Origin: Panacibacter ginsenosidivorans
Lineage (GTDB): Bacteria; Bacteroidota; Bacteroidia; Chitinophagales; Chitinophagaceae
Reading direction: 5' to 3'
Assembly: GCF_007971225.1 (NCBI RefSeq)
Contig: NZ_CP042435.1
Span: 868,001 to 932,000 of the forward strand
DNA length: 64,000 nt
Shown one piece after another: positions 45,659 through 57,354 of the stretch (positions are counted from its first letter, which is position 1; each line of letters starts with the position of its first letter). Under the pieces are notes generated by a model. That model had not been told where the DNA came from. It saw only the letters and a program-made list of their open reading frames with translations, and did not search any database. A program made the position numbers and the translations under genes.

Positions 45659-47764
45659 TTAGCTAACCCCTGCACCAGCATTTACACTATCTTCCGGATT
45701 TACAAAATGCAGTTTTCCACCTGCATCTTCAGCCATTAAGATCATGCCATTGCTTTCAATACCGCGCATTTTGCGTGGCGTCAGATTGGCAACAACAACT
45801 ACTTGCTTGCCTACTATATCTTCTGGCTTAAAATGTAATGCAATTCCTGAAACGATTGTTCTTGTTTCAAAACCCAGATCAATGGAAAGTTTCAACAACT
45901 TATCTGCTTTCTCTACTTTCTCTGCAGTTATGATTTTACCAACACGCAAATCGATTTTTGCAAAATCATCATAAACGATTTCGGGTTTTGGATTTTGGAT
46001 TTCGGGTTTCTTAGCTTCTTCTTTAGCGCTTGCTACTTGTTGCTTATTACTTGTATCTTCTGCTTTTACCAACCCTCCTTTCAACTTCTCAATTTGTGCA
46101 GCAATCTCTGCATCTTCAATTTTTCTAAACAATATTTCAGGAGCACGCAAAGTATAACCAACACTTAAAAGCTTCATGCTGCCTGCATTCCCCCAATCAA
46201 GCATTTTATCTACCACTTTCATCATGTACAACATTTTCTTTGCCGTGGTTGGTAAAAATGGGTTGATAAGTACTGTAAGGTTTGCTGTTAACTGCAAACA
46301 GATGTGTAAGCAGTTGTCGATGCTTTTTTGAGCATCAGGAGTTTCAGCCAGCGATTTTGCAACGATCCAGGGCTCTTTCTCCTGCATATATTTATTGCCT
46401 TTGCGGGAAAGATCAATCACTTCAAACAATGCATCACGGAATTTATATTGCTCAATTAAACTTTCTACTTTTTCTTTTGCCGCTTTTATATCGGCAATAA
46501 TTTGTTTGTCTTTATCATCAATAATTTCATCATGTAGTTTGGGAACTTTACCACCGCATAATTTATGCATCAATACAAAAGTCCTGTTCACAAAATTACC
46601 AAAGATGCTTGCCAGCTCACTGTTATTCCTGTCCTGGAAATCTTTCCAGGTAAAATCATTGTCCTTTGTTTCCGGTGCGTTTGCACAAAGCACATAACGC
46701 AGCACATCTTCACAACCCGGAAAATCTTTGATGTATTCATCAACCCATACGGCCCAGTTGCGACTTGTAGAAACTTTATCACCCTCAATATTTAAAAATT
46801 CATTGGCAGGAACATTATCAGGTAATACAAAATCTCCATGCGCTTTTAGCATGGCCGGAAAAATAATGCAATGAAAAACGATATTATCCTTACCAATAAA
46901 ATGTACCAGCTTTGTATCTTCTTTGCACCAATAATCAGCCCATTGAGCAGTTAGTTCTTTAGTTGCGCTGATATAACCAATCGGCGCATCAAACCATACA
47001 TACAATACTTTTCCTTCAGCATCCGGCAACGGAACTTTGATACCCCAGCTGCTGTCACGTGTCATAGCACGTCTTTGCAAACCGTTATCCAGCCAGCTTT
47101 TGCATTGACCATACACATTATTCTTCCATTCTTTATGACCTTCAATAATCCATTCCTTCAACCATGATTCGTAATTCTGTAAGGGAAAGTACCAATGCTT
47201 TGTTTTCTTTTTTACAGGAACTGCATCACTTAATGCACTACGGGGATTAATGAGTTGTTCGGGGGATAATGATGAACCACAACGCTCACACTGATCACCA
47301 TAAGCATTGGGATTGCCACAAACAGGGCAAGTACCAATAATATAACGATCAGCTAAAAATGTTTTTGCTTTCTTATCATAATACTGTTCTGTTTCTTTCT
47401 CTTCAAACAAACCTTTATTGTATAAATTCAAAAAGAAGTCCTGCGATGTTTTATGATGAACCTCATTGGATGTTCTTGAATAAATATCAAACGAGATATT
47501 CATCTGCTCCAGGCTCTCTTTTATCAACGCATGATATTTATCAACCACCTGCTGCGGTGTTATGCCTTCCTTCATCGCACGGATAGTAATAGGCACGCCA
47601 TGCTCATCACTGCCGCCAACAAATTTTATATCTCTTTTCTGCGCACGCTGGTAACGCACATAAATATCTGCAGGCAAATAGCAACCCGCCAAATGACCAA
47701 TGTGCACAGGCCCGTTTGCATAAGGCAATGCTGCTGTAACTAATATTCTTTTGTAATCATTCAT
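45659..47764 (-). CDS. metG: Methionyl-tRNA synthetase with C-terminal tRNA-binding domain
   Basis: 701 residues. HIGH is at 21-24 and the KMSKS equivalent is KVSTS at 330-334. One four-cysteine zinc knuckle holds C146, C149, C159 and C162. After the anticodon-binding domain there is a Lys/Glu linker with [22 protein letters not shown], then an OB-fold EMAP/Trbp111-like dimerisation domain ([31 protein letters not shown]). It charges initiator and elongator tRNA-Met. The low-complexity linker is longer than needed but typical for the phylum. Confidence 0.97.
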   Translation of the reverse strand: MNDYKRILVTAALPYANGPVHIGHLAGCYLPADIYVRYQRAQKRDIKFVGGSDEHGVPITIRAMKEGITPQQVVDKYHALIKESLEQMNISFDIYSRTSNEVHHKTSQDFFLNLYNKGLFEEKETEQYYDKKAKTFLADRYIIGTCPVCGNPNAYGDQCERCGSSLSPEQLINPRSALSDAVPVKKKTKHWYFPLQNYESWLKEWIIEGHKEWKNNVYGQCKSWLDNGLQRRAMTRDSSWGIKVPLPDAEGKVLYVWFDAPIGYISATKELTAQWADYWCKEDTKLVHFIGKDNIVFHCIIFPAMLKAHGDFVLPDNVPANEFLNIEGDKVSTSRNWAVWVDEYIKDFPGCEDVLRYVLCANAPETKDNDFTWKDFQDRNNSELASIFGNFVNRTFVLMHKLCGGKVPKLHDEIIDDKDKQIIADIKAAKEKVESLIEQYKFRDALFEVIDLSRKGNKYMQEKEPWIVAKSLAETPDAQKSIDNCLHICLQLTANLTVLINPFLPTTAKKMLYMMKVVDKMLDWGNAGSMKLLSVGYTLRAPEILFRKIEDAEIAAQIEKLKGGLVKAEDTSNKQQVASAKEEAKKPEIQNPKPEIVYDDFAKIDLRVGKIITAEKVEKADKLLKLSIDLGFETRTIVSGIALHFKPEDIVGKQVVVVANLTPRKMRGIESNGMILMAEDAGGKLHFVNPEDSVNAGAGVS

Positions 47765-47797
47765 TTGTACTAAGCTTTATCTCTTTACTCATCGCCT

Positions 47798-47817
47798 CTT
47801 GTGTCACTCACTTGTAC
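47798..47817 (+). repeat. Dispersed arm repeat, F orientation, AC-type
   Basis: CTTGTGTCACTCACTTGTAC followed by GTTCAGAAC. It lies 33 bp upstream of the metG start. The A-type outer flank is compressed (CTAAGCTTTATCT, then ACTCATCGCCT). Confidence 0.9.
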
Positions 47818-47917
47818 GTTCAGAACATTTATGAGCAAAGAGGGCGGCAAAAATAACCAAATGGCGGCATTTGCTGAAACTTGTACAAATCATCCCCATA
47901 ATTTATAATATTGCTTT

Positions 47918-48826
47918 ATGATTAAAATACCGCCATACCTCAAAAAAGGAGACACAATTGGCATTGCTTGTCCCGCAGGTTTTATGCCTGCTGCCAAAGC
48001 TCAAACATGTATAGAAACCTTACATCAATGGGGATTTAAGGTAAAGATTGGCAAAACATTGGGCAACCAGTTTCATTATTTTTCCGGCACAGATGAAGAA
48101 CGCTTAACAGATCTGCAACAAATGCTCGATGACACAACCGTGCAGGCCATTCTTTGCGGACGTGGTGGTTACGGGTTAAGCAGAATTATAGACAAGATTG
48201 ATTTTACAAAATTCAAACGTAATCCTAAATGGATCATCGGTTACAGTGATGTAACAGTTTTACATGCGCATTTGTACAGCAAACTAAAAATTGCTTCACT
48301 TCACTCTCCCATGGCTGCAGCGTTTAATGATGGTGGCGCTAACAATGAATTTGTACAATCAATAAAGAAGGCCATTACGGGAAAAAAAATAAATTATAAT
48401 AATGCGGTGCATGAATTGAACAGGGAAGGAACTGCAGAAGGAGAGTTAGTAGGCGGTAATCTTTCACTTATTTGTCATCTTACAGGTTCGGCTTCTGGCG
48501 TTGACACAAAAAATAAAATACTCTTTCTTGAAGACGTGGGCGAATACATTTATAATATTGACAGGATGTTTATGCAGTTAAAACGGGCAGGCAGGCTAGA
48601 CAAACTTGCAGGTCTTATCATAGGCGGTTTTACAGAAATGAAAGATACCACTATTCCTTTTGGACAAAATGTTTATGAAGTGATAAAAGATAAGGTTGCT
48701 GAATATAATTATCCTGTTTGCTTTGGTTTTCCGGTAAGTCACAGTACTAAAAACTATGCATTGAAAGTTGGTGTAAAACACAAATTATCGGTTTCGAAAA
48801 CAAAAGTTGTTTTACATGAGATATGA
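47918..48826 (+). CDS. LD-carboxypeptidase, family S66
   Basis: 302 residues. The nucleophile is Ser110 in WIIGYSDVTVLH, preceded by CGRGGYGLSRI. The Glu lies in LFLEDVGEYIYNIDRM and the His in FPVSHSTKNYALKVG. These enzymes remove the terminal D-alanine from muropeptide tetrapeptides in peptidoglycan recycling, in the cytosol. There is no signal peptide. A small acidic protein gene follows after 48 bp. Microcin-immunity MccF-like activity is the main alternative. Confidence 0.92.
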   Translation: MIKIPPYLKKGDTIGIACPAGFMPAAKAQTCIETLHQWGFKVKIGKTLGNQFHYFSGTDEERLTDLQQMLDDTTVQAILCGRGGYGLSRIIDKIDFTKFKRNPKWIIGYSDVTVLHAHLYSKLKIASLHSPMAAAFNDGGANNEFVQSIKKAITGKKINYNNAVHELNREGTAEGELVGGNLSLICHLTGSASGVDTKNKILFLEDVGEYIYNIDRMFMQLKRAGRLDKLAGLIIGGFTEMKDTTIPFGQNVYEVIKDKVAEYNYPVCFGFPVSHSTKNYALKVGVKHKLSVSKTKVVLHEI

Positions 48827-48874
48827 ATATCTTTTCTGGCATGTATTTTTCATTATTGTAGCAAAAGTATAACC

Positions 48875-49165
48875 ATGGAAAATAATAATCCAAAAACTAA
48901 CGATCCTATAACGAAGAAAGAAGAAGTACAGCAAAGTAATGATGAACATATAGACCAGGATTTTAAAGGCTTTCCCCATGCTCATGCAAAAGAAGAGATC
49001 ATTAATCCAAAGAAAAAAGTAGATAAACTGATAGCTGATGTAGAAAAGAATACACAGATTACATCTTTTGATGAGGCTGCATCAGATGGTTCGGGCGGCG
49101 CATTTGGTGCAACAGAAAATGTTGGCAACGATGATGATGATTATATACCCATTGACGAAAAATAA
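48875..49165 (+). CDS. Small acidic hydrophilic protein, unknown
   Basis: 96 residues, almost entirely polar: MENNNPKTNDPITKKEEVQ, a central HAHAKEEIINPKKKVDKLI and an acidic tail GNDDDDYIPIDEK. No hydrophobic core is apparent, so it is probably disordered. No family recognised. Same strand as the LD-carboxypeptidase gene. A repeat arm follows 53 bp after its stop. Confidence 0.65.
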   Translation: MENNNPKTNDPITKKEEVQQSNDEHIDQDFKGFPHAHAKEEIINPKKKVDKLIADVEKNTQITSFDEAASDGSGGAFGATENVGNDDDDYIPIDEK

Positions 49166-49218
49166 AATTACTGTTGCTCATAAAGCTTGATGCAGCAAAG
49201 CTGCATAGTGATAAAGGC

Positions 49219-49238
49219 GTACAAGTGAGTGACACAAC
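49219..49238 (-). repeat. Dispersed arm repeat, R orientation
   Basis: GTACAAGTGAGTGACACAAC followed by GATGCCTAACAGTAGC. It lies between two convergent stops, 53 bp and 45 bp away. Upstream is a local CATAAAGCTTGATGCAGC / AAGCTGCAT inverted repeat. Confidence 0.9.
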
Positions 49239-49283
49239 GATGCCTAACAGTAGCTATGGAGCTTGTACACTCTTATTTTCTTT

Positions 49284-52200
49284 CTAAACTGAAGCAGTTT
49301 TCTTTTGCAGGTTTATGTATCTGGCCCAATATTCGAGCTTGTTGGTAAGATCTTCAAAGTTGATAGGTTTGCTTATATAATCATCCATGCCTGCACTTAA
49401 ACATTTGTCTTTATCACCATCCATAGCATTGGCTGTCATGGCAAGTATTACAAGGCTGTCAGTGAAATTTTCTCTTATGTATTTTGTAGCATGATAGCCA
49501 TCCATCTCCGGCATTTGCACATCCATAAATATCAGATCGTATTGCTGCTGCTGTAACTGTTCGACAGCAATGCGGCCATTACCGGCAACTGTAATTTCAT
49601 AACCCAACGTCTCAAGTAACTGAACGGCAATCATCTGGTTAAACATATCATCTTCTGCAAGCAGGATATTTAATGGATATTTTTGTGCAAGTTTAACAGA
49701 GGCAAAATCCGGTGTCGCCTGCGCAAATGTTTCTTCTATTTGCTTTGTATCATTTACTTGCTTTTGTAATGCTTTTTTTATTTCGTTATACAGCATCTGC
49801 AATTTAATAGGCTTGGTAATAACAGATGTAAAAAGATTTTCAGTTGTAGTAATTGTGCTGCTGCATAATGATGTTAACAGTATAACAGGCAGTTCAGGAA
49901 ATCTATTTTGTACATGCTGTGCAAATGCCACACCATCCATACCGGGCATATCCATATCTGTGAGAATGAGATCTAATTCAGGTTCACTTATAAGCAGAGA
50001 AATGGCTTCATAAGCATTTGCAGCTGTAACCGGTTCCATATTCCACTGTGCAAGTTGTTCGTGCAGGATTGTTCTGTTGGTATGATTATCATCTACTATT
50101 AATACCCTTTTGCCTTCTGCGGCAGGTGACTCATTGTTCGAATAATTTGTTAGTAATTGGGCTGAAGGCTTTGTAAAAATGGAAAAAGTAAAGATGCTTC
50201 CTTTCCCTTCTTCACTGGTTACACTTATATTTCCTTTCATAAGATGTACCAGCTTTTCACAAATAATGAGACCTAGTCCGGTGCCACCATATTTGCGTGT
50301 AGTGGAAGAATCGACCTGTGAAAATGCTTTGAACAACCTGTCTAATTTATCTTGAGGAATACCAATGCCGGTATCTTTTATTTTAAAAGATAAAACAGTA
50401 TCCTGGTCTTTGACAGATTCCAGTTCAACATGCACAAACACCTCGCCTTTCTGTGTAAATTTTATGGCATTGCTTACCAGGTTCATTAATACCTGTCTGA
50501 GCCGAAGCCTGTCTCCAATGATATAGGCAGGAACATTAGCGTCAATGCGATAAATAAGATCTATACCATTCTTTGCGGCTTTTTCCGCAAAAATGTCCAG
50601 CACTTCTTCTATGCATGCGTGCAGATCAAAATCATTTTCTTCGAGGTTCATATTGCCTGATTCAATCTTTGAGAAGTCGAGTATATCATTGATAACATTT
50701 AAAAGTGTATCGCCGCAGATCTGGATCACATCTGCATATTCTTTTTGCCTGTTGGTAAGATCTGTTTGTGAAAGCAAGGTAGACATCCCTATCAAGCCAT
50801 TCATAGGTGTTCTTATCTCATGACTCATGGTAGCAAGGAAAACACTCTTGGCTTTATTAGCCTCCTCTGCTTCTTTTTTTGCTTTTTCTGCATCTTCCCG
50901 TGCTTTGCGTTCTTCTTCTGTAGATAATTGTAACTGCTGTGTGCGCTCATTAACCAATTGCTCTAATACACGTTGTCTCACTTTTTCTGCATTAATGCGA
51001 TATCGGTAAATAAAATATACAGCACTACCACACATTAATATCATAATGCCCCTGAACCACCATGTTAACCAGAAAGGTGGAATTATGGTAAGATTAAATA
51101 CCAATTCGTGTGGAGATACTGTACCATCATTATTAAGGCCTTTAACCCTGAATGTATAAGTACCGGGGTCCAGATTGGTATAAGTAGCATTTCTTTTAGT
51201 TGAGAACTGTGTGAATTTTTTATCAAATCCTTCCAGCATATAAGCATACTGCTTTTTCTCACTGCTGGTATAATTGAGACTTGCAAATTCAAATTGAATA
51301 ACAGAGCTTTTGTAAGGTATGCTAATTGAATTTGTTTCAGTAATATCTTTTTTCAATGGGGAATTATCATTCTCGTTTATAGCAATAGGAATTTCCTTAT
51401 TGAATATTTTAAAATTTGTCATTATAAGTGGCGGATCATAAGAAGGCTTTGCAATGTTGTTTGGGGAAAACACATTAAACCCATTATTACCTCCAAAATA
51501 AAATGAGCCATTACTGCTTTTACAAAATGCTTTCTCTTTAAATTCATTTCCCTGCAAGCCATCATTTACAGAATAACTTTTAAAAGTTTTGCTGTTAATA
51601 TCCATCCTGCAAATACCATTGCCTGTACTGATCCAAAGGCAACGATTATTATCTTCGATAATTCCAAAAATAAGGTTACTGGGTAAACCCTGCTCCGTTG
51701 TATAGTTGGTAAAATTGCCGGTACGTCTGTCCATTACAGATAACCCTGCATTTGTAGCAATCCAGAAAAAACCTTCAGTATCCTGGTAAATATTAGAAAC
51801 GGTATTACCGGCAATACTTGTTCTGCTGTCGGTATGAGTGTACCGTATAACCTTTCCCGATGTCTTATTCATGATGTTAAGCCCGCCTCCATCTGTGCCT
51901 AACCATAAATTATTTTGTCCATCATCATGTATGCACTCAATATTATTACTGCCGATACCCTGTTTATTTCGGGGATCATAGGTAAAATGTTTAAAAGAGC
52001 CTTTTGCTGCATCGTACTTATTAAGCCCGCCACCAATTGTACCAACCCAAATAGTTTTATCACGGTCCTGGTAAATGATCCATGCATTGTTACTGCTTAA
52101 GCTATTTGTATCATTGCCATCATGTTTGAAATATCTGTATGTTTTTCTATTCTGGTCATAAACGGAAATTCCATCACCCCATGTGCCTAACCAAAGATTA

Positions 52201-53480
52201 TTTATACTGTCTTCGCAAATAGAAAGTACATAATTACCCGATAAGGAGTTACCGCTTTCGTCATGCTGATAATGTGTGAATCTTGAAGTAACACGATCAA
52301 AAAGATTAAGACCGCCTCCATCTGTACCTATCCATATTTTGTTGCCGGAGTCTTCATAGATGCAAAGAACCCTGTTATCGCTGAGGCTTTCCGGCGAACT
52401 ATTATGCCTGTAATGTATAAACTGGTTATCGCGGCTATAAAAATCAACACCGCTATTAAATGTGCCCACCCACATATTCCCTTTCTTATCCCTACAAATT
52501 GAATAAATGGAATTACTGCTCAGGCTATTGTTATCAATATCATCCTGGCTGTAATTGGTAAATACCTGTATTTTGGTATTCATTAAACTAAGGCCGCCAT
52601 TTTCTGTACCTATCCAGAGATTATGCTCTTTATCTTCATTTATGGCATATATCTCATCTTTTTTAAGACCGCCATCAAATGATGTATTGCTTTTAAAACT
52701 CGTAAAAATATTATTGGCCTGGTCAAAGAAAACAAGGCCGCCACCATTGGTTCCTATCCATAATCTTTGCAGGTAATCTTCATAGATCACATATACATCA
52801 TTAAAACTTAAAGAAGAAAGATTTGCAGGATCGTGCTTGTAACTGATAAATGTTTTAGTTTGTGGCTGGTAAAGATCAAGGCCGCCATTTGCAGTGCCGA
52901 TCCATAGCTGGGTTTTAGTATCTATATAAACGTCTCTTATAAAATTATCACTGATACTTTTGGCATTCTTTGCATCGTGCGTAAAATGAGAAAATTTACG
53001 AAGCTTAATATCAAACAGATCAAGTCCTGCAGTTTCAGTGCCTATCCAAATATTGCCATCTTTATCTCTGGCAAGTGCATTAATATCATTGTCAGCAATA
53101 CTATTGGCGTTATGTACATCATGCATGTAATTAAAAAACTTATTTGAAGATCTCTCAAACCTGTTAATACCGCCACCTCTTGTAGCTATCCAAAGATCAC
53201 CCATACTATCTTCAAGTATATCTGTTATAAAATTATTGCTGATACTGTTTTTGTTGGAGGGATCATTTTTAAAAACCGTAAATTTATAACCATCATACCT
53301 GTTAAGACCGTCTCTTGTACCAAACCACATAAAACCGCGACTATCCTGAAGAATGCAGAGTACATTACTTTGTGAAAGCCCTTGGTTATTTCCAATATGA
53401 TCAAATTTTATTTGCTTTTGCTGCGGATAAGCAAAGGAAATATTGAGGAGGATTAATAAAAGCAGCCCAAAAAACTTCAT
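49284..53480 (-). CDS. Giant hybrid histidine kinase with two beta-propellers and two receivers
   Basis: 1398 residues. A signal peptide ([19 protein letters not shown]) is followed by about 14 reg_prop repeats of the type LWIGTxxGGLNLYD, enough for two seven-bladed propellers. Then come a Y_Y_Y domain ([32 protein letters not shown]), one membrane helix ([19 protein letters not shown]), a coiled coil and a HisKA domain with H887 in [11 protein letters not shown]. The HATPase follows ([13 protein letters not shown]), then receiver 1 (D1175) and receiver 2 (D1320). It lacks the AraC-type output of classical Bacteroides hybrids, so the signal must pass to another protein. Sensing is periplasmic. 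Confidence 0.96.
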   Translation of the reverse strand: MKFFGLLLLILLNISFAYPQQKQIKFDHIGNNQGLSQSNVLCILQDSRGFMWFGTRDGLNRYDGYKFTVFKNDPSNKNSISNNFITDILEDSMGDLWIATRGGGINRFERSSNKFFNYMHDVHNANSIADNDINALARDKDGNIWIGTETAGLDLFDIKLRKFSHFTHDAKNAKSISDNFIRDVYIDTKTQLWIGTANGGLDLYQPQTKTFISYKHDPANLSSLSFNDVYVIYEDYLQRLWIGTNGGGLVFFDQANNIFTSFKSNTSFDGGLKKDEIYAINEDKEHNLWIGTENGGLSLMNTKIQVFTNYSQDDIDNNSLSSNSIYSICRDKKGNMWVGTFNSGVDFYSRDNQFIHYRHNSSPESLSDNRVLCIYEDSGNKIWIGTDGGGLNLFDRVTSRFTHYQHDESGNSLSGNYVLSICEDSINNLWLGTWGDGISVYDQNRKTYRYFKHDGNDTNSLSSNNAWIIYQDRDKTIWVGTIGGGLNKYDAAKGSFKHFTYDPRNKQGIGSNNIECIHDDGQNNLWLGTDGGGLNIMNKTSGKVIRYTHTDSRTSIAGNTVSNIYQDTEGFFWIATNAGLSVMDRRTGNFTNYTTEQGLPSNLIFGIIEDNNRCLWISTGNGICRMDINSKTFKSYSVNDGLQGNEFKEKAFCKSSNGSFYFGGNNGFNVFSPNNIAKPSYDPPLIMTNFKIFNKEIPIAINENDNSPLKKDITETNSISIPYKSSVIQFEFASLNYTSSEKKQYAYMLEGFDKKFTQFSTKRNATYTNLDPGTYTFRVKGLNNDGTVSPHELVFNLTIIPPFWLTWWFRGIMILMCGSAVYFIYRYRINAEKVRQRVLEQLVNERTQQLQLSTEEERKAREDAEKAKKEAEEANKAKSVFLATMSHEIRTPMNGLIGMSTLLSQTDLTNRQKEYADVIQICGDTLLNVINDILDFSKIESGNMNLEENDFDLHACIEEVLDIFAEKAAKNGIDLIYRIDANVPAYIIGDRLRLRQVLMNLVSNAIKFTQKGEVFVHVELESVKDQDTVLSFKIKDTGIGIPQDKLDRLFKAFSQVDSSTTRKYGGTGLGLIICEKLVHLMKGNISVTSEEGKGSIFTFSIFTKPSAQLLTNYSNNESPAAEGKRVLIVDDNHTNRTILHEQLAQWNMEPVTAANAYEAISLLISEPELDLILTDMDMPGMDGVAFAQHVQNRFPELPVILLTSLCSSTITTTENLFTSVITKPIKLQMLYNEIKKALQKQVNDTKQIEETFAQATPDFASVKLAQKYPLNILLAEDDMFNQMIAVQLLETLGYEITVAGNGRIAVEQLQQQQYDLIFMDVQMPEMDGYHATKYIRENFTDSLVILAMTANAMDGDKDKCLSAGMDDYISKPINFEDLTNKLEYWARYINLQKKTASV

Positions 53481-53684
53481 ACAACGATATTGGATTTAAT
53501 AGCAAACTACCATCAGGTATCTTTCCGGCATGTTATGCAATTCGGTTTTCTCGGTTAAGTAAACGAAAAAATGAAGAAAATAATATACAACCGGCTTTAC
53601 TTTATCCTGTAAGCTGCAAAATATTGGTTTTACTGATTATATACTTCTTTTTGGAGCCTGGCAATGGTAGTTGTAGCATCGCCT

Positions 53685-53780
53685 GTTGCGTCGCACACTT
53701 GTGCTGCAGAGGATAATTCGGCAAGATTCTTTACTCTAATTGCTTATACATGTTCCTAACGTACAAGTGAGTGACACAAC
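53685..53780. repeat. Paired arm repeat with complete flanks, 56-bp loop
   Basis: F core 53685-53704 (GTTGCGTCGCACACTTGTGC) and R core 53761-53780 (GTACAAGTGAGTGACACAAC). Flanks are intact: GGAGCCTGGCAATGG on the left (from 53653), GCGGCTGGCTCATAAA on the right (to 53816). This is the best whole example of the element, about 165 bp, lying between the hybrid kinase and the CoA hydrolase genes. Confidence 0.92.
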
Positions 53781-53830
53781 TAAAGCATCATAGCAGCCAT
53801 GCGGCTGGCTCATAAATATCTGATACAGCT

Positions 53831-55117
53831 TTAGAATATTTTAAATCTTTCAAAGCAGCTCTTCTCTAACATTTCCCTATCCTCGGGATGCGCAATATTT
53901 ATCAATGCCTTTGCACGCTGTCGCAAATTTTTTCCAAACAAACAGGCGATACCATATTCGGTAACCACGTAATGCATATGTGCTCTTGTGGTTACCACTC
54001 CTGCCCCATTTTTGAGTGTGGGTACAATACGTGAAATACCTTTTGCCGTTCTGGAAGGCAGTGCAATAATAGGTTTGCCACCTTCGCTCAATGCCGCACC
54101 ACGCATAAAATCCATTTGCCCACCAACGCCGGAATACTGGTAAGTGCCAATAGAATCTGCACATGCCTGCCCGGTAATATCAATCTCCACCGCACTGTTA
54201 ATAGCGATCATTTTATTATTACGTTTAATAACATGCGGATCGTTTACATAATCAATATCAAGAAAAGCAAAGGAAGGATTATCATTCACATAATCATATA
54301 ATTTTCTTGAACCCAGTGCAAAGGATGAAACCGTTTTATTAGGATGAATTTTTTTGTAGCGATTGTTGATCACGTCTTTCTCTACAAGATGAATAATACC
54401 ATCCGAACACATTTCTGTATGCACACCAAGATCTTTGTGATTGTGCAAACAACCAAGCACCGCATCTGGTATAGCGCCAATGCCCATTTGCAATGTGCAG
54501 CGATCATCAATGAGCGATGCTACATATTCACCAACCTTTAAAGTCTCCGGGCCTGCGTTTGCTGCAAAGTTGGCTTCGTGCAAAGGATCTTCGCACCAGA
54601 CCATTGCAGCAAAACGGCTGCTGTGTATCATACCATCGCCATGTGTTCTTGGCGCATTGGGATTTACCTGCGCAATAATATATTTTGTGGAATCAACTGC
54701 ACTACGTGCAATATCCACCGATATACCCAGTGAACAATAACCATGTTCATCAGGAACAGAAACATGCACAATGGCCACATCAATCGGTAATATTTTTTGT
54801 TTGAATAATTCCGGTATTTCGCTCAAAAACACCGGCACGTAGTCCGCATACCCTTCTTTTACAGATTGCCGCACTGAAGCAGAAACAAACAAAGAGTTCA
54901 CATGAAAATGATCAATCAATTCAGGTTTGTTAATATGTATATCCCCATACACTGTTATAGAAACCACTTCTACGTTTTGTAAACGATGAGCCTCCTGTGC
55001 AAGATGTTTTAAAAGAAAACTTGGCGTATGTGCACTGCCTTGTATAAACACACGGTTATTGCTTTCAATAAAAGACAATGCTTTTTCGGGACTAACATAT
55101 TCAACAGTTGATTTCAT
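53831..55117 (-). CDS. Acetyl-CoA hydrolase/CoA-transferase family protein
   Basis: 428 residues from the ATG at 55117 (MKSTVEYVSPEKALSFIES). The frame stays open 43 codons further upstream, but that stretch enters repeat sequence and is not protein-like. The family pattern is clear: NRVFIQGSAHTPSFLLKHL, DERGYCSLGISVDIARSA-type segment, CTLQMGIGAIPDAVLGCL, VHTEMCSDGIIHLVE with the catalytic glutamate region, and GGQMDFMRGA. It transfers CoA between acids such as acetate, succinate or 4-hydroxybutyrate, or hydrolyses acyl-CoA. Cytosolic. Confidence 0.92.
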   Translation of the reverse strand: MKSTVEYVSPEKALSFIESNNRVFIQGSAHTPSFLLKHLAQEAHRLQNVEVVSITVYGDIHINKPELIDHFHVNSLFVSASVRQSVKEGYADYVPVFLSEIPELFKQKILPIDVAIVHVSVPDEHGYCSLGISVDIARSAVDSTKYIIAQVNPNAPRTHGDGMIHSSRFAAMVWCEDPLHEANFAANAGPETLKVGEYVASLIDDRCTLQMGIGAIPDAVLGCLHNHKDLGVHTEMCSDGIIHLVEKDVINNRYKKIHPNKTVSSFALGSRKLYDYVNDNPSFAFLDIDYVNDPHVIKRNNKMIAINSAVEIDITGQACADSIGTYQYSGVGGQMDFMRGAALSEGGKPIIALPSRTAKGISRIVPTLKNGAGVVTTRAHMHYVVTEYGIACLFGKNLRQRAKALINIAHPEDREMLEKSCFERFKIF

Positions 55118-55234
55118 TTGCCGGCTATTTTTACAAAAGTATACGTGCCTATAAAGTAAATCTATGATTTGAGTCAGGTTGATCTTTTGTTTGTTGCTTA
55201 TGAACCAGGCTCTCTGAACAAGAATGATGCTTAA

Positions 55235-55254
55235 GTTGCGTCGCACTCCTGTAC
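55235..55254 (+). repeat. Dispersed arm repeat, F orientation
   Basis: GTTGCGTCGCACTCCTGTAC, preceded by TGAACCAGGCTCTCTG and GAATGATGCTTAA. The flank shares a 14-bp word (AACT[A/T]AAGCATCAT) with the R arm at 53761. It lies 117 bp upstream of the CoA hydrolase start. Confidence 0.9.
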
Positions 55255-55524
55255 AGCTAAATCTGTATGCGGCTTTTATTAACGTATATATTTTACTTTC
55301 AGTCTGCGTGGATAATAAATATGTTTATATTAGTTTCGCTGAACCGCTTCAACTTCAAATAATTTTTGCGATTCTTTTATTTACTACGGGCATCAATAAA
55401 ATCCGGCATTTTTAAAAAAAGTTACTTACTTTGTATAAATAACCCGTATGCACTGAGCCCTGTGCTGAATTTACACCAGTCTTACGCTCCCGGGCTTTAA
55501 TTTATCAAAAAACAACCGAAGAGA
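55255..55524. other. Leader region of the PAS kinase gene, no gene seen
   Basis: Divergent gap with the CoA hydrolase gene. No credible ORF. AT-rich until about 55440, then a more mixed 80 bp with CCCGGGCTTTAA just before the kinase start. Confidence 0.5.
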
Positions 55525-57303
55525 ATGAAGAACAAATCCCCAAAAATTTTCATTCGGTCATTTCCGTTCAGAAAGATTTTATTATTTTTCTTTATAGGGA
55601 TATTCATATGCCTTACTGTAGTTGGTATTTCATTTTATCGTAATAATGATGTATTTAATAGTACTTCCTATTGGATAAAGCACACACAGGATGTAATTGA
55701 TGAAGCAGTTCAGGTATCATCGCTTGTAAAAGATATGCAATGGGAGATTAGGAATTATAATCTTACAGGGGATGTTAATACCATACATATCTATAATAAT
55801 ATCAGAGATTCATTATATGCCAGCACCGCAGCACTTGAAAGGTTAAGCGAAGATAATCCTTCTCAGTATGCACGTACCCGTGATTTGCAAATGCAACTTG
55901 ATAGTCTCATAAAATTCAATGATGAATTAATACAGTCAAAAAGTGCTGGGAATGGTACCATTGAAAAACTTATAGAAACAGTAAAAAAGCAAAATATTTT
56001 TCATAATGCGATTGATAAACAGGTTGAAGCAATACGTGTAGAAGAGAGCCGTTTATTAGAGGTAAAACAAGAGGCAAATGACAAAAGTATTATTACCACA
56101 CGCTGGATCTTTATTCTATTAGGCATCTTAACGTTCTCATTACTTGCGGCCTCATTTTTATTAATTATCTATCATTTCCAGAAAAAACAGAAAGCAGAAA
56201 AAAAAATTGCAGCCAGCGAAAGCCGTTTTCGGTTACTGTTAAACAGTTTAAAAGACCTTGCTATTTTTATGACAGACAAAGATGGCTATATAATTAACTG
56301 GTATGAAGGCGCTTCACAAATAAAAGGATATAAAAATGAAGAAGTAATCGGCAAAAACATTTCAATTTTCTATACACCTGAAGCTATTGAACAAGGCGAG
56401 CCGGAACAAAACCTGCAAATGGCAGTGCAAAAGGGAAGTTATGAAACAGAAAGATGGCGTGTCCGCAAAAATGGTTCCCGTTTTTGGGCAGATATTTTGA
56501 TCAACACTATTTACGACGAAGATGGCAATGTGCAGGGCTTTACAAAAGTTACAAGAGACTTCACTTTACATAAAAAAGCTGAAGATGAAGCAGCTCAAAC
56601 TTTGCAAAAAGAAAAAGAATTAAATGAAATGAAATCGAATTTTGTTTCCATGGCTTCTCATGAATTTCGAACACCTTTAAGTACCATTCTTTCTTCCGTT
56701 TCCCTTCTTGAATTTTATACAACCACAGAAACCCAGGATAAGCGTAATAAACATATTCAGCGCATAAAAGCTTCTGTGGCAAATATGGTTTCTTTATTGC
56801 AGGAGTTTTTGTCCATTCAAAAAATTGAAGAAGGAAAAATAGAGCCTCAAAAAAAGAATTTTAATATCAGGGAACTTACCACCCAGGTATGTTCAAAGTT
56901 CACAGCAACGCTAAAAGCCGGTCAAATTATAGATCACAACCATACCGGCGATGAAATTGTCTATTCAGATCCCGCTTTTATGGATCATATTCTTACGAAT
57001 TTTATTTCCAATGCTGTTAAATATTCACCTGTCAATACACTTATTAAAGTAGACATATCTGTTTCTGAATATACAATCGTACTCGCTATTAAAGACACCG
57101 GCATTGGCATTTCACCAGCAGACCAGGAGCATTTGTTTGAGCGTTTTTTCAGGGCTTCAAATACGGGCAATATTGAAGGTACCGGTTTAGGTCTGCATAT
57201 TGTGAAAAGATACGTTGACCTGATGGGTGGCAGTATAAATGTGCAAAGTGAGGAAGGCAAAGGCACTGAGTTTACTGTAACATTTAATGGCCAGCTTCAG
57301 TAA
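55525..57303 (+). CDS. CHASE3-like / PAS sensor histidine kinase
   Basis: 592 residues. Membrane helix 1 (about 17-37) and helix 2 (194-217) enclose a helical CHASE3-type sensor with DVIDEAVQVSSLVKDMQWEIRNYNLTGD. A PAS domain (about 230-350) contains GYIINWYEGASQIKGYKNEEVIGKNIS and a PAC tail. HisKA has H379 in MASHEFRTPLS, and the HATPase has [29 protein letters not shown] and GTGLGLHIVKR. There is no receiver domain. It sits in the inner membrane. No response-regulator gene is adjacent, so it is an orphan kinase. Confidence 0.94.
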   Translation: MKNKSPKIFIRSFPFRKILLFFFIGIFICLTVVGISFYRNNDVFNSTSYWIKHTQDVIDEAVQVSSLVKDMQWEIRNYNLTGDVNTIHIYNNIRDSLYASTAALERLSEDNPSQYARTRDLQMQLDSLIKFNDELIQSKSAGNGTIEKLIETVKKQNIFHNAIDKQVEAIRVEESRLLEVKQEANDKSIITTRWIFILLGILTFSLLAASFLLIIYHFQKKQKAEKKIAASESRFRLLLNSLKDLAIFMTDKDGYIINWYEGASQIKGYKNEEVIGKNISIFYTPEAIEQGEPEQNLQMAVQKGSYETERWRVRKNGSRFWADILINTIYDEDGNVQGFTKVTRDFTLHKKAEDEAAQTLQKEKELNEMKSNFVSMASHEFRTPLSTILSSVSLLEFYTTTETQDKRNKHIQRIKASVANMVSLLQEFLSIQKIEEGKIEPQKKNFNIRELTTQVCSKFTATLKAGQIIDHNHTGDEIVYSDPAFMDHILTNFISNAVKYSPVNTLIKVDISVSEYTIVLAIKDTGIGISPADQEHLFERFFRASNTGNIEGTGLGLHIVKRYVDLMGGSINVQSEEGKGTEFTVTFNGQLQ

Positions 57304-57334
57304 AATGAAGTTCTTGCTGCATAAAGAACAGAAC

Positions 57335-57354
57335 GTACAAGTGAGTGACACAAC
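57335..57354 (-). repeat. Dispersed arm repeat, R orientation
   Basis: GTACAAGTGAGTGACACAAC preceded by CAGAAC and followed by AAAAGCTTTATAGCATTAC. It lies 31 bp after the kinase stop. Confidence 0.9.
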
